A stretch of 64,000 nt of DNA from an uncultured Eubacteriales bacterium (GTDB lineage Bacteria; Bacillota; Clostridia; Peptostreptococcales; Anaerovoracaceae), in contig CACYYD010000006.1 in the NCBI GenBank assembly GCA_902778585.1, positions 1 to 64,000 on the forward strand, read 5' to 3'. Below are positions 16,820-25,783 of this stretch, piece by piece. The stretch's first letter is position 1. Each line of letters opens with the position of its first letter. Both the position numbers and the translations under genes were made by a program. Below the pieces are notes generated by a model that made no database searches, had not been told where the DNA came from, and worked only from the letters and a program-made list of their open reading frames with translations.

Positions 16820-19522
16820 ATGAAAAAGATAAGACCGCTAAGATCCACCGCCGGTACAATACTGACCTACACCGTCATATTCTGTGTACTTATGGCGGGG
16901 ATTTTTGCTTTGTTCATTTTACAGGGCAGGTCTTTCGTGAACAGCTCGGACGCGTACGACCAGGGCTACTTCTGGACGGCCGAGATGGGAAACAACCTCA
17001 GAAGTCTTCTTGGAGGCGACGGTTACCCTCTGTGGTCGTGGGACAGAGGCATGGGCCTCGATACCAAGCTGCCGATCGATCCGTTCATGATACTGGCGTC
17101 TTTCTTCCCGGCAGGACAGATAGAGCTCGGCTATACCATAGCCATCGTTCTGAGGCTCTACTTTGCGGGTCTTGCTTTCATACTCTTCTGCAGGGAGATA
17201 GAACTCGATAACTTCAAGGCTCTCTTCGGAGCCATCTGCTACATCGCGAGCAGCTTCACCATAAACGTTGCTCTGGTGCAGGGTCAGTTTATCGATCTTT
17301 TCATACTCTTCCCGCTGCTGGTGATGTCGGTCGACCGCATATATAAAGGCAAGTCGCCGGTGCTGTTTATGCTCATAGTCGGTATCACGACGGGCATCAA
17401 CTACTACCTCGCGTACATGGCGGCCATCGGTATCATCATCTACATAATACTCAGATACTTCTATTACCATGAATTCAAGGCGAAGGAATACTTCGCATAT
17501 ATTGGCAGGTTCATACTCTACGGCGTGACCGGCATAATGCTGTCGGCCGTCTTCGTCTACGTGACCATAGTGACGCTGTCGGGCGCTTCGACAGGCACAA
17601 GACCTGCGCTGCATCTTCTCTATGACACAGCGCACTACCTGAAGTCGATGACGAACCTGCTGTCCGAGGGCTATACCTTCGGCTATAAATACATCGGCAT
17701 CCCGGTGCTGGCTCTCATAGTTATACCTGCTTTCAGGAGCAGACCTACCATAAAAGCCACGCACGTCATCATGGCGGCAATCATGGGCGCCATGGCACTC
17801 AGCCCGGCCTGCAATTCGATGTTCAACGCCTTCAGCTACGAGACCAAGAGATGGTACTTCATGCTCATCTTCTTCCTCGTATGGACAGCGGCAGAGCACA
17901 TGGATCTTGACGAGCTCGCCAAAGGCAGAAACGTATTCATCATGCTGGCATGGTGGGCAGCCATAACCTTCACTACGCTCGGCTTCGCTTACCTTGATAT
18001 AACAGGCGATATGTCGAAGAGGCACCTCGCATTCGTCGGAGGCAATCTGGCGGCGGGCCTCGTGATGATACTTTTCATATGGCTGGCTCCGAAGCTAAAA
18101 GCTTCGCTAAGACTGAGGCAGTCGCTCATTACGCTCGCTGTAATGGGAACTCTGGTCCTGGTGTGGAACGCGACTTTCTACGGGCACATCGAAGAGAAAT
18201 TCTTCAAATACGGCGAGATAAACGCCCAACTCGAGGCTTCGACGCAGCGCGCGGGCGCTCTCATAGAGGACGACGGTTTCTACCGCATCGACCAGGCCGA
18301 CTGGATCAACACACATCTCAAGGCCGACCAGCCGGTAAACGAGAACCTCTGGTGGGGCAATGACACGATATACGTCTATGACTCCAAGCTGCCGTCAAGG
18401 CTGTCGGAATTCAACAGACTTGTGGGCAACAACTTCGGATACTCAAAGAGGGTATACATGCAGTCGAACGGCAACCGCATGGGGCTCGACTTCCTCTACG
18501 GAGTTAAGTACTTCCTGGGCGATGATGTGAAAAACGACAGGCTCGGCGCCGATGCTTTCGCCGGCTACGCCTTCGATCCGATGGGCGAGCTCGACGGAGT
18601 CAACGTCTTTAAGAGCCGTTACGATTCGAGCCTCGGATTCCTCTACGATAAGTTCATGACCGAGACGGAATTCGGCAAACTCTCCAGGCTTGAGCGCGAG
18701 CAGGCTCTGATGCAGGCTCTCGTGGTGCCTGATGAAGAGGCGGATGAGATGGATGAGACCAAACAGATAACGGCCGCAGACATCGAGACAGATATAAAGG
18801 ATGTTCCGTTTGAAATTATCTCTCTGAATGGCATACAGAAGGACGGAGACTCATATATCGTCACCGAAGAAGACGGCAACATGGAGATCTTTGCCGGAGA
18901 GGCGCAGAACTGCCAGCTGGTAGTATCGTTTGACAACCTCAGAAGAGTGAATGACGCCGGTGAAGACATAGGCGACTTCAAGGTGAAATGCAAGAAGGAC
19001 GGCAAGCAGGTCGAGGCCAACAACAAGAAGAACAATCAGACCATCTCGGGCATAGTCGACTATGACCTCAACATGGGTTATTATGAGAACTTCTCGGGAA
19101 GTCTTAAGATAAAGTTCAGCAAACCGGGCAGATACGTATTCGATAAACTCTATGTGTCAGCGATGAGCACTGACAACTTCGATAAATATGCTGCCGAGAG
19201 ATGTGAGTCGGTCTACGAGGTGACTGACAGGAAGTCAGACATTGTATCGGGAACGCTCGATGCCAAGGACGACGGCTGGCTCTTCCTCTCGATCCCGGTC
19301 AACACAAACTGGAACGTATTCATAGACGGCGGACAGGTGGCAGAGATCCACAATGCGAATATCGCGTTCTTCGCGACACCTGTCACAAAGGGCACGCACA
19401 CTGTGGAGCTCAGATACGATCATCATAACCGCAACATCGCTCTTGCAGTCAGCGGCGTGGGCTTGCTACTTATGATCGCTCTCGGGATAATTGACAGAAA
19501 GAAGAGACATGGGAATTCCTGA
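16820..19522 (+). CDS. YfhO family membrane protein (GT-C-like glycosyltransferase)
   Basis: A 900-residue protein with about a dozen transmembrane helices in the first 460 residues (after a basic start), then a long extracellular region with a beta-rich C-terminal domain, and one last helix near residue 880. Residues 38-46 (NSSDAYDQG) lie in the first outer loop, where GT-C enzymes keep acidic catalytic residues. YfhO proteins are needed in Bacillus and Listeria to transfer sugars from undecaprenyl-phosphate onto lipoteichoic acid outside the cell, working with a CsbB-like enzyme such as 6405-7352. It begins 6 nt after the aminotransferase stop and overlaps the downstream polymerase gene. 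Confidence 0.85.
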   Translation: MKKIRPLRSTAGTILTYTVIFCVLMAGIFALFILQGRSFVNSSDAYDQGYFWTAEMGNNLRSLLGGDGYPLWSWDRGMGLDTKLPIDPFMILASFFPAGQIELGYTIAIVLRLYFAGLAFILFCREIELDNFKALFGAICYIASSFTINVALVQGQFIDLFILFPLLVMSVDRIYKGKSPVLFMLIVGITTGINYYLAYMAAIGIIIYIILRYFYYHEFKAKEYFAYIGRFILYGVTGIMLSAVFVYVTIVTLSGASTGTRPALHLLYDTAHYLKSMTNLLSEGYTFGYKYIGIPVLALIVIPAFRSRPTIKATHVIMAAIMGAMALSPACNSMFNAFSYETKRWYFMLIFFLVWTAAEHMDLDELAKGRNVFIMLAWWAAITFTTLGFAYLDITGDMSKRHLAFVGGNLAAGLVMILFIWLAPKLKASLRLRQSLITLAVMGTLVLVWNATFYGHIEEKFFKYGEINAQLEASTQRAGALIEDDGFYRIDQADWINTHLKADQPVNENLWWGNDTIYVYDSKLPSRLSEFNRLVGNNFGYSKRVYMQSNGNRMGLDFLYGVKYFLGDDVKNDRLGADAFAGYAFDPMGELDGVNVFKSRYDSSLGFLYDKFMTETEFGKLSRLEREQALMQALVVPDEEADEMDETKQITAADIETDIKDVPFEIISLNGIQKDGDSYIVTEEDGNMEIFAGEAQNCQLVVSFDNLRRVNDAGEDIGDFKVKCKKDGKQVEANNKKNNQTISGIVDYDLNMGYYENFSGSLKIKFSKPGRYVFDKLYVSAMSTDNFDKYAAERCESVYEVTDRKSDIVSGTLDAKDDGWLFLSIPVNTNWNVFIDGGQVAEIHNANIAFFATPVTKGTHTVELRYDHHNRNIALAVSGVGLLLMIALGIIDRKKRHGNS

Positions 19523-22500
19523 TATCAGAAAGTATATGGATAAGAAGAACCGGCTCCGCTTCATGTATGCGAAGCACCGGGCAGGAGAACCTGTCGATGA
19601 GAAGGTGATACTCTTTGAATCCTTCCACGGCAAGGAGATCTCCGACACGCCGCTTGCGATGGCAAGGGCTCTTCTTGCTATGCCTGCAGACACTCAGCTT
19701 CCGAACGGACTCAAAGTTTCAGATCTGAAGCTGTACTTTTCGACCAACGATCTCGGCAGAGACAAAAAGGCGATCGAAGATCTCGGATACGAAGAGTGCA
19801 TAAACCTCGTCCACATACACTCAGACGAGTACACAAAACTGCTGGCGACGGCCGGGCTGCTCATAAACAACAGCTCATTCCCTTCATATATAGTAAGGCG
19901 CGAGGGACAGAAGTATCTGCAGACCTGGCACGGAACTCCGTGGAAGACCCTCGGCCGCAGCATGAAGGGCGAGCTTGCATCCATACACAACTCGCAGCAC
20001 AACTTCATACAGGCGAGCCATCTGCTCTTCCCGAATGACTTCACCAGAGAAGTCATGATGCACGACTACGTGCTCGATGATCTCTTCACGGGTACAGTGA
20101 TCACTCACGGTTATCCGAGAAACTCCGTTTTCTGTGATAAGGAAAAGGCAGCAGAGATAAAGAAGCTCTGCGGAGATGAGAAGTACAGCACGCTCGCTTA
20201 TATGCCTACATGGCGCGGACAGGACAACCGCAACATAGAGACTGGAAGCTTTGTCGATGATACACTGCTGCAGCTCAAAGCGATGGATGAGGCTCTGGCA
20301 GACGACCAGAAGCTTTACGTGAACCTGCATCCTATCGTCCAGACGGCGATAGATCTAAGCGGCTTCACACATATATTCCCGTTCCCGAAGGACGTTGAGA
20401 AGTACGAGTTCATCAACAGCATGGATGCGCTCATCACTGACTATTCGAGCGTTTTCTTCGACTACTCAATAACAGGAAAGCCGGTCATACTCTTCACTTA
20501 TGACTACGACAACTACGCATCGGAGCGCGGAATGTACTTCGGAATAGAAGAGCTGCCTTTCGCGAGGGTGGATACGCTCGAAGAACTCGCGGAGATGTTC
20601 CGCACCAGGTCTTATGAGAAGCTGAGCTACGCTGACGACAGATCGTATAGAGAGAGATTTATCCAGTATGATACAAAGACAGCCGCGGCAGACCTCATGA
20701 CATATATGCTCACGGGCGATGCCGGCAGCATGAAGACGGAAGACTATTCTTTCAACAAAGATAAGCCGCGCAGGGTCGTTAACTTCCGCGAGATAGCAGG
20801 CCGCCTCGATATGGACATAGCGGCGAAGGACCTCGGACCTGACGATGTGGCTGTCTTCCACCAGGCGGGCTTTGGCATAAAGGCGGGCGACAGGCTGAAA
20901 GAGCTTTACGACGGAAAGTTCCCATATGTCTTCACGACCGAAGCCGTTCCGCAGACGATGGCGGAATCCAGAAGCAGGAGCAAGGCCGTCAAGGCAGAGG
21001 TAAAGGAAAGAAACCTCAGGAGACAGGTCGGAGACATCACGGTCAGCAAGGCCATCAATTATAAGATGCCGGGTACCGAGCTCCTGAATATAAAGACAAG
21101 CGGCAGCATGCTTCAGCTCAGCATAAAGGCAAGAGCGATCGGTTCTGTGAAGAGGGTGGTGCTCGAGTACAGGAGTGAGATGGAATCCATCGTACATGAC
21201 ATGGACTTCAAAGCATCCGGTGACGGAGACATCATCATCGAAGCATCCATGGATATGTCGGTGCTCAGGCACGGCTGCCTCTACTGGGATATCTACGTGA
21301 CGGCCGAGAAGGACGGAGAGTCTTATGACTACTCCATAATGCTTAGCCGCAAGATGAGAAAGAAGCTCAGAAGAAGCTTTTACCAGTGCGAGCTTGGCGA
21401 CTACATCGCATTCCCACATATCTCGCTTTCGAGGTCACTGGCGTTCACTCTGAGAGAGAAGACTGTCTACGACAACAGGACCACCAGGTTCAAAGAAGTC
21501 GCGGTACCGGTCTGGTCCATACTCTGGAGCAGGCTCAACAGAAAGCGCCGCATATGGCTGGTCTTCGAGAAATTCTGCTCGGCGGCGCAGGACAACGGTT
21601 ATTACTTCTTCAAATGGTGCATGGAGAACCTGCCTGAAGATAAGAAGAAAGACATTTATTATGTAATAGATAAGAAAGCCGCAGATTACGAAAAGCTTAA
21701 ACCATACGGCGGGCAGGTACTGCAGTTTATGAGCTTCAGACATCTGCTGTACGCGATAAACGCGCGCGTATACGTTGGATCTGACTCTAGAAAACACCTT
21801 TACGCATGGAGACCTAAGCCGAATCTGATCTCGATCCGCATGGCGTCGAGACCGATCCACTTCCTTCAGCACGGCGTGACTGCGCTCAAGAGGACGGACG
21901 GGCTCTTCGGAGCAAAGGGCAGCAGCCCTATGACTCACATCACGACGACTTCGGACTTTGAGCAGCACATAATGGATGAGTTCTGGGGCTATTCGCCGTC
22001 GAACGCGCCGGTTCTCGGCTTCACGCGCTGGGATGTGCTTGAAGACAAGTCGACGCCGGATGAAAAGATCGTCCTGGTGATGCCAACATGGAGGGCATGG
22101 CTCGAGGAAAAACCTGATGAAGACTTCATCGCGAGCGACTATTTCAGGAACTACATGGAGATGCTGGGCAGCGAAAAGCTGAATGCGTGCCTCAGGGAAA
22201 ACGGAGTGAAGCTGATTTTCTTCATCCATCCGAAGTTCAAGGACTATCTCGGCCGCTTCAGTTCTCCGTCAGAGAACATAGAGCTGGTGCAGTTCGGAAG
22301 CAGACCGCTCAACGAGATAATGATGAAGTGCCAGATGCTGGTCACAGATTACTCGAGCGTATGCTGGGATGTGTATTACATGGGCAAACCGGTCATCTTC
22401 TACCAGTTTGACTACGATATGTACATGGAAGCACACGGCAGCTACCTCGACATGGAGCATGATCTCTTCGGTGACAGGTATACAGAACTCGATGACGTTA

Positions 22501-22640
22501 TCGAAGGCATACGCAGTAATATAGAGAACGGATTCGAGGAGAGCGAGCGCGCAAAAGAGATGCGGAGCAGATACTTCAAATATATCGACTCGGATAACAG
22601 CAAGCGCACTTATGAATACCTGCGTAAAAAAGGTTACTGA
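19509..22640 (+). CDS. Two-domain CDP-glycerol glycerophosphotransferase family protein (TagF-like)
   Basis: A protein of 1043 residues from ATG 19509 (a TTG at 19491 would add six). Neither start has a strong ribosome binding site, and both lie inside the yfhO end, so translational coupling is likely. Domain 1 (about residues 1-400) has LQTWHGTPWKTLGR, YMPTWRGQDN and ITDYSSVFFDYS. A linker with beta-rich features (about 420-650) follows. Domain 2 (about 690-1040) has LQHGVTALKRTDG, MPTWRAWLEEK and VTDYSSVCWDVYYMGK. Both domains keep the DYSS signature, but only the first keeps the complete WHGTP motif. This tandem resembles bifunctional primase-polymerases such as TarL/TarK-type or Hib-capsule-type enzymes. 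Confidence 0.85.
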   Translation: MGIPDIRKYMDKKNRLRFMYAKHRAGEPVDEKVILFESFHGKEISDTPLAMARALLAMPADTQLPNGLKVSDLKLYFSTNDLGRDKKAIEDLGYEECINLVHIHSDEYTKLLATAGLLINNSSFPSYIVRREGQKYLQTWHGTPWKTLGRSMKGELASIHNSQHNFIQASHLLFPNDFTREVMMHDYVLDDLFTGTVITHGYPRNSVFCDKEKAAEIKKLCGDEKYSTLAYMPTWRGQDNRNIETGSFVDDTLLQLKAMDEALADDQKLYVNLHPIVQTAIDLSGFTHIFPFPKDVEKYEFINSMDALITDYSSVFFDYSITGKPVILFTYDYDNYASERGMYFGIEELPFARVDTLEELAEMFRTRSYEKLSYADDRSYRERFIQYDTKTAAADLMTYMLTGDAGSMKTEDYSFNKDKPRRVVNFREIAGRLDMDIAAKDLGPDDVAVFHQAGFGIKAGDRLKELYDGKFPYVFTTEAVPQTMAESRSRSKAVKAEVKERNLRRQVGDITVSKAINYKMPGTELLNIKTSGSMLQLSIKARAIGSVKRVVLEYRSEMESIVHDMDFKASGDGDIIIEASMDMSVLRHGCLYWDIYVTAEKDGESYDYSIMLSRKMRKKLRRSFYQCELGDYIAFPHISLSRSLAFTLREKTVYDNRTTRFKEVAVPVWSILWSRLNRKRRIWLVFEKFCSAAQDNGYYFFKWCMENLPEDKKKDIYYVIDKKAADYEKLKPYGGQVLQFMSFRHLLYAINARVYVGSDSRKHLYAWRPKPNLISIRMASRPIHFLQHGVTALKRTDGLFGAKGSSPMTHITTTSDFEQHIMDEFWGYSPSNAPVLGFTRWDVLEDKSTPDEKIVLVMPTWRAWLEEKPDEDFIASDYFRNYMEMLGSEKLNACLRENGVKLIFFIHPKFKDYLGRFSSPSENIELVQFGSRPLNEIMMKCQMLVTDYSSVCWDVYYMGKPVIFYQFDYDMYMEAHGSYLDMEHDLFGDRYTELDDVIEGIRSNIENGFEESERAKEMRSRYFKYIDSDNSKRTYEYLRKKGY

Positions 22641-22713
22641 TTTGTGATATACTAAAGGGCAGTCAATTGTGACCTTAATGTTTGTATATGAAAGAAAAGC
22701 CGCTCCCCGCTTT

Positions 22714-22742
22714 TTGATAGAATGAACATGGAATGTTATATT
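22714..22742 (+). promoter_or_regulatory. Promoter of the 22784 surface-protein gene
   Basis: TTGATA (22714-22719), 17 bp spacer, TATATT (22737-22742). The start codon at 22784 follows a GGAG site. The downstream tagO and LCP genes have no separate visible promoter, so they are probably on this transcript. Confidence 0.65.
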
Positions 22743-22783
22743 CGCGGAGAATGCGATAATGGGGGAAAACGGAGCTGGTTTAA

Positions 22784-24517
22784 ATGACTAAGAAAGAACT
22801 TGCGAAAAGATTATTTGCACTGGTGCTGACCTTCATGATGACTCTGTCGATGACAGGCTACGATTTCGTGGAAGCCTTTGCAGAGGACGGAGAAGTCACC
22901 ACGGTCGAAGAAAATGAAGGCACCCTTGATGAGACTGAGAATGGCGGAGGCGAAACAGGCGGAAGCACTGATAATTCAGTGACTCCGGAAGACGCTGCCG
23001 CAGAACCTGACGTGAAACCTGAAGCTGTTCCTGAGACAGTTACGGAACCCGTGGCACCTGCAGCTGAGGCAGAAGTACAGCTTGCGGAGATCACCGTAAA
23101 GGCCTCGAAGGATGAGAACTTCGTTTCTGTATTCTGGCAGAAGGTCGACGGCGCAGCCTACTATATGGTATCTCTTGCCGAAGATAAAAACGGCATACTG
23201 GAAGCCCAGGAGCAGAAGGTAGAAGCCGGCAAGGAATGCAAATGGGTATTCAAAAGCGACAAGGGTGGAACTGTAAAAGTAGAAGCTTACCGTGTTAAAG
23301 CCAAAGAGGAAAATACCGCAGAGACAGCAGATGGAGAAACAGCAGCTGCTGCACCTGAATATGAGAAATTTGCGGAAGGTACTGCTGCAGAGCTCGATGA
23401 GATCAAACGCCCTAAGATCGCAAGCGGCTCGACTCAGGCCGTCTATACAGGACATAGCCTGAGGGAACTGCTGGGTGAGCCTAACGATGGATATGCTGTT
23501 GCGCAAGGAGCTGCTACGGACGGAACTTACGCATATTACATGCTGGCATCGTCAACTACTCAGATGGGCCGTGTGCTCAAGATAAGGCTGAGCGACGGGG
23601 CTGTCGTGGGCAGAGGCCCGGTCATCGGGATCCACCACGCAAATGGAATGACTTACGACAGCAAGAGACACAAGCTGGTTGCGGTAGGATACGGAGCCAA
23701 CAGGCAGAACCTCTCATATATAGATCCTGATACACTCAAACTTGATGAAATACAGCCAAACAGGACGCTAAAGTACTCTTACGCGTCGAAGATATCCGGG
23801 ATGCCTTCGGGAGCTCAGAACAACGGTATCGCGGCTATCTCATACATCCCTAAGTATGATGTATACGTCGCAAGGTCGAGAGGCAAAGTCAGCGGCTATC
23901 CGCAAACTACCGGAAGCGCAAACAATAATATCTGGGTATTCAACGCTGAAAACCTTGAAGCGATAGGTCATATCTATACAAAGGTAACAAGCGCTTACCC
24001 GGAGACCTACCAGGCAATGGATGCTGATGAGAAGTATGTATACTTCCTTCTGAGCCCGGGAAGCGGACAGAGCAGAAATATAATTCTCGCCCTCGACTGG
24101 AACAGCGAAAACCTGCAGCCGGTGCTGAACGGTGAAGCCAAATTTGTCGATCATATGTGGTCGTGCAATAACGACAGCAGCGGCAGACCTGACGCTGTCA
24201 TCAATATTCCGGTTGGACACGAGTCTGAAGGTCTCTTCCATACAACAAACAGCAACGGAACTTCTCACTTCTACCTGTCTGAGTATTTTGGCAGAAATCA
24301 TTACACATATGTATACAAAACTGTAAAGTACAAAGTAAAATGGAAGAAAGTAAAGAAGAGAGTAAAGTGGAAGAGAGTCAAGAGAAAAGGCAAGTGGAAG
24401 TGGAAATATAAAAAAATAAAAGTCTGGAAATACAAAACAAAGAAGAAGAAGGACTGGGTTGCCGAAAGGGATTACTGGGCCAGAGACAATTATGTCTACG
24501 ACCTCGGATCATTCTAA
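22784..24517 (+). CDS. Secreted FnIII / beta-propeller-like protein with a Lys/Trp-rich C-terminal tail
   Basis: A 577-residue exported protein. Residues 1-36 are a signal peptide; 37-95 are a low-complexity acidic Glu/Thr/Pro linker; 95-185 look like an FnIII module (FVSVFWQKVDGAAYYMVSL). Residues about 215-505 form a repetitive beta-rich region with AQGAATDGTYAYY and HHANGMTYDSKRHK, related to the better-conserved domains of 33477-35018 and 36019-37392. Residues 512-556 are a basic tail: 27 Lys or Arg, 5 Trp and 3 Tyr in 45 residues, with no acidic residue. No LPXTG or choline-binding repeat is present. Binding of the tail to anionic teichoic acid is my inference. Function is unknown. Confidence 0.8.
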   Translation: MTKKELAKRLFALVLTFMMTLSMTGYDFVEAFAEDGEVTTVEENEGTLDETENGGGETGGSTDNSVTPEDAAAEPDVKPEAVPETVTEPVAPAAEAEVQLAEITVKASKDENFVSVFWQKVDGAAYYMVSLAEDKNGILEAQEQKVEAGKECKWVFKSDKGGTVKVEAYRVKAKEENTAETADGETAAAAPEYEKFAEGTAAELDEIKRPKIASGSTQAVYTGHSLRELLGEPNDGYAVAQGAATDGTYAYYMLASSTTQMGRVLKIRLSDGAVVGRGPVIGIHHANGMTYDSKRHKLVAVGYGANRQNLSYIDPDTLKLDEIQPNRTLKYSYASKISGMPSGAQNNGIAAISYIPKYDVYVARSRGKVSGYPQTTGSANNNIWVFNAENLEAIGHIYTKVTSAYPETYQAMDADEKYVYFLLSPGSGQSRNIILALDWNSENLQPVLNGEAKFVDHMWSCNNDSSGRPDAVINIPVGHESEGLFHTTNSNGTSHFYLSEYFGRNHYTYVYKTVKYKVKWKKVKKRVKWKRVKRKGKWKWKYKKIKVWKYKTKKKKDWVAERDYWARDNYVYDLGSF

Positions 24518-24538
24518 TCAACCCAAGGAAAGGGGATA

Positions 24539-25783
24539 ATGCCCGGAGTCAGTTACTACCTGAGTAAGATAATACAGGCAATGATCATAAGCGTCGTAGT
24601 CGCGTATGCGGCTACGCCGCTTAGCATTCGTATTGCAAATAAATTCGGTATCATAGATAAGCCTAAGGATGAAAGGCGTGTCCACAAGAAACCGATCCCG
24701 CGCTTCGGGGGAATGGGCATCTTTTTAGGCTCGATGGCAGCGCTTATTATTCCTGCAGGAATGAATAACAAGATACAGATCGCCATGCTCGGCGGCGCAC
24801 TGATGTACCTGCTGGGGATAATCGATGACATACTGGATATCAAGCCGCTGGTAAAGTTTGGCGGACAGGTCGCCATTGCCAGCATCGTTTATGCGCTTGG
24901 GGTGCGCATCACATTCATCAGCAACTTCTTTGGTCTGAAGCTTGCATATTCCAATACAAATCTGATGCTGAGTGCCGGAGTAGGCTATCTGGTAACAGTG
25001 ATTTGGATAGTTGGCATAACCAACGCAGTAAACCTTATGGATGGACTGGATGGGCTGGCAGCCGGATCGACAGCGATAATGGCACTTTCCCTTGCGTATG
25101 TTGCGTACATCCATGGAGCAAGGCTGGGATCCATGCCGGTGTGCATAGCTCTTGTGGCTGTGGCAGGAGGCTGCCTCGGATTCCTTCCGTACAACTTCTC
25201 GCCGGCGAAGACCTTTATGGGAGACGGAGGAGCACTATACCTCGGTTATATGATAGCCGTTCTTTCAGTCATATCTCCTCTCAAACAGGCAACTATAGTC
25301 GGAGCACTCATACCGATCCTTACGCTTGCGGTGCCTATCTTCGATACGCTCTTCGCTATGCTGCGAAGGACACTGAAGCATGAATCGATCATGCATGCTG
25401 ACAAAGGCCACCTGCACCATCATCTGATGGCTGCCGGATTCGGCCAGAGGCGCTCCGTACTCATAATGTACGGCATTGTCGGCATAATGGGCATAGTCGC
25501 TGTTCTTATCAGCCGCGAATTATATAAAGATGCATTCTTTCTCTTCTTGATTGCGCTGCTGTATTTGTGCATAATAATCGTGCCGAAAAAGCCGAAGAAG
25601 GGTATCAAGAGAATAATAACCCAGGACACGAGCGAACTCGAGAAAGAGTACTTTACAGAGTACCTCAATTACGAGCGTGAAAGGCGCAAAGAACTCCGCG
25701 AGGCAGCAAAGGCCGCTGCGGAGGCAGAAGCAGAAGCAGAAGAATCAGGAAAGCACAAAACGGCAGATGAGAACAAAGAATAA
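24539..25783 (+). CDS. tagO: Undecaprenyl-phosphate GlcNAc-1-phosphate transferase (TagO/WecA family)
   Basis: A 414-residue polytopic membrane enzyme of the MraY/WecA/TagO family. LGIIDDILDIKPLVKFGGQ near residue 93 carries the metal-binding Asp pair, NAVNLMDGLDGLAAGST near 161 is the nucleotide-sugar region, FMGDGGALYLG near 225 the third conserved block, and HADKGHLHHHLMAAGFGQRR near 284 the His-rich loop. A charged C-terminal extension (residues 350-414) is rich in Glu, Ala and Lys. The reaction puts GlcNAc-1-P on undecaprenyl phosphate and starts wall teichoic acid or related polymer synthesis. It overlaps the LCP ligase gene by 17 nt, linking the first and last steps of polymer assembly. 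Confidence 0.92.
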   Translation: MPGVSYYLSKIIQAMIISVVVAYAATPLSIRIANKFGIIDKPKDERRVHKKPIPRFGGMGIFLGSMAALIIPAGMNNKIQIAMLGGALMYLLGIIDDILDIKPLVKFGGQVAIASIVYALGVRITFISNFFGLKLAYSNTNLMLSAGVGYLVTVIWIVGITNAVNLMDGLDGLAAGSTAIMALSLAYVAYIHGARLGSMPVCIALVAVAGGCLGFLPYNFSPAKTFMGDGGALYLGYMIAVLSVISPLKQATIVGALIPILTLAVPIFDTLFAMLRRTLKHESIMHADKGHLHHHLMAAGFGQRRSVLIMYGIVGIMGIVAVLISRELYKDAFFLFLIALLYLCIIIVPKKPKKGIKRIITQDTSELEKEYFTEYLNYERERRKELREAAKAAAEAEAEAEESGKHKTADENKE

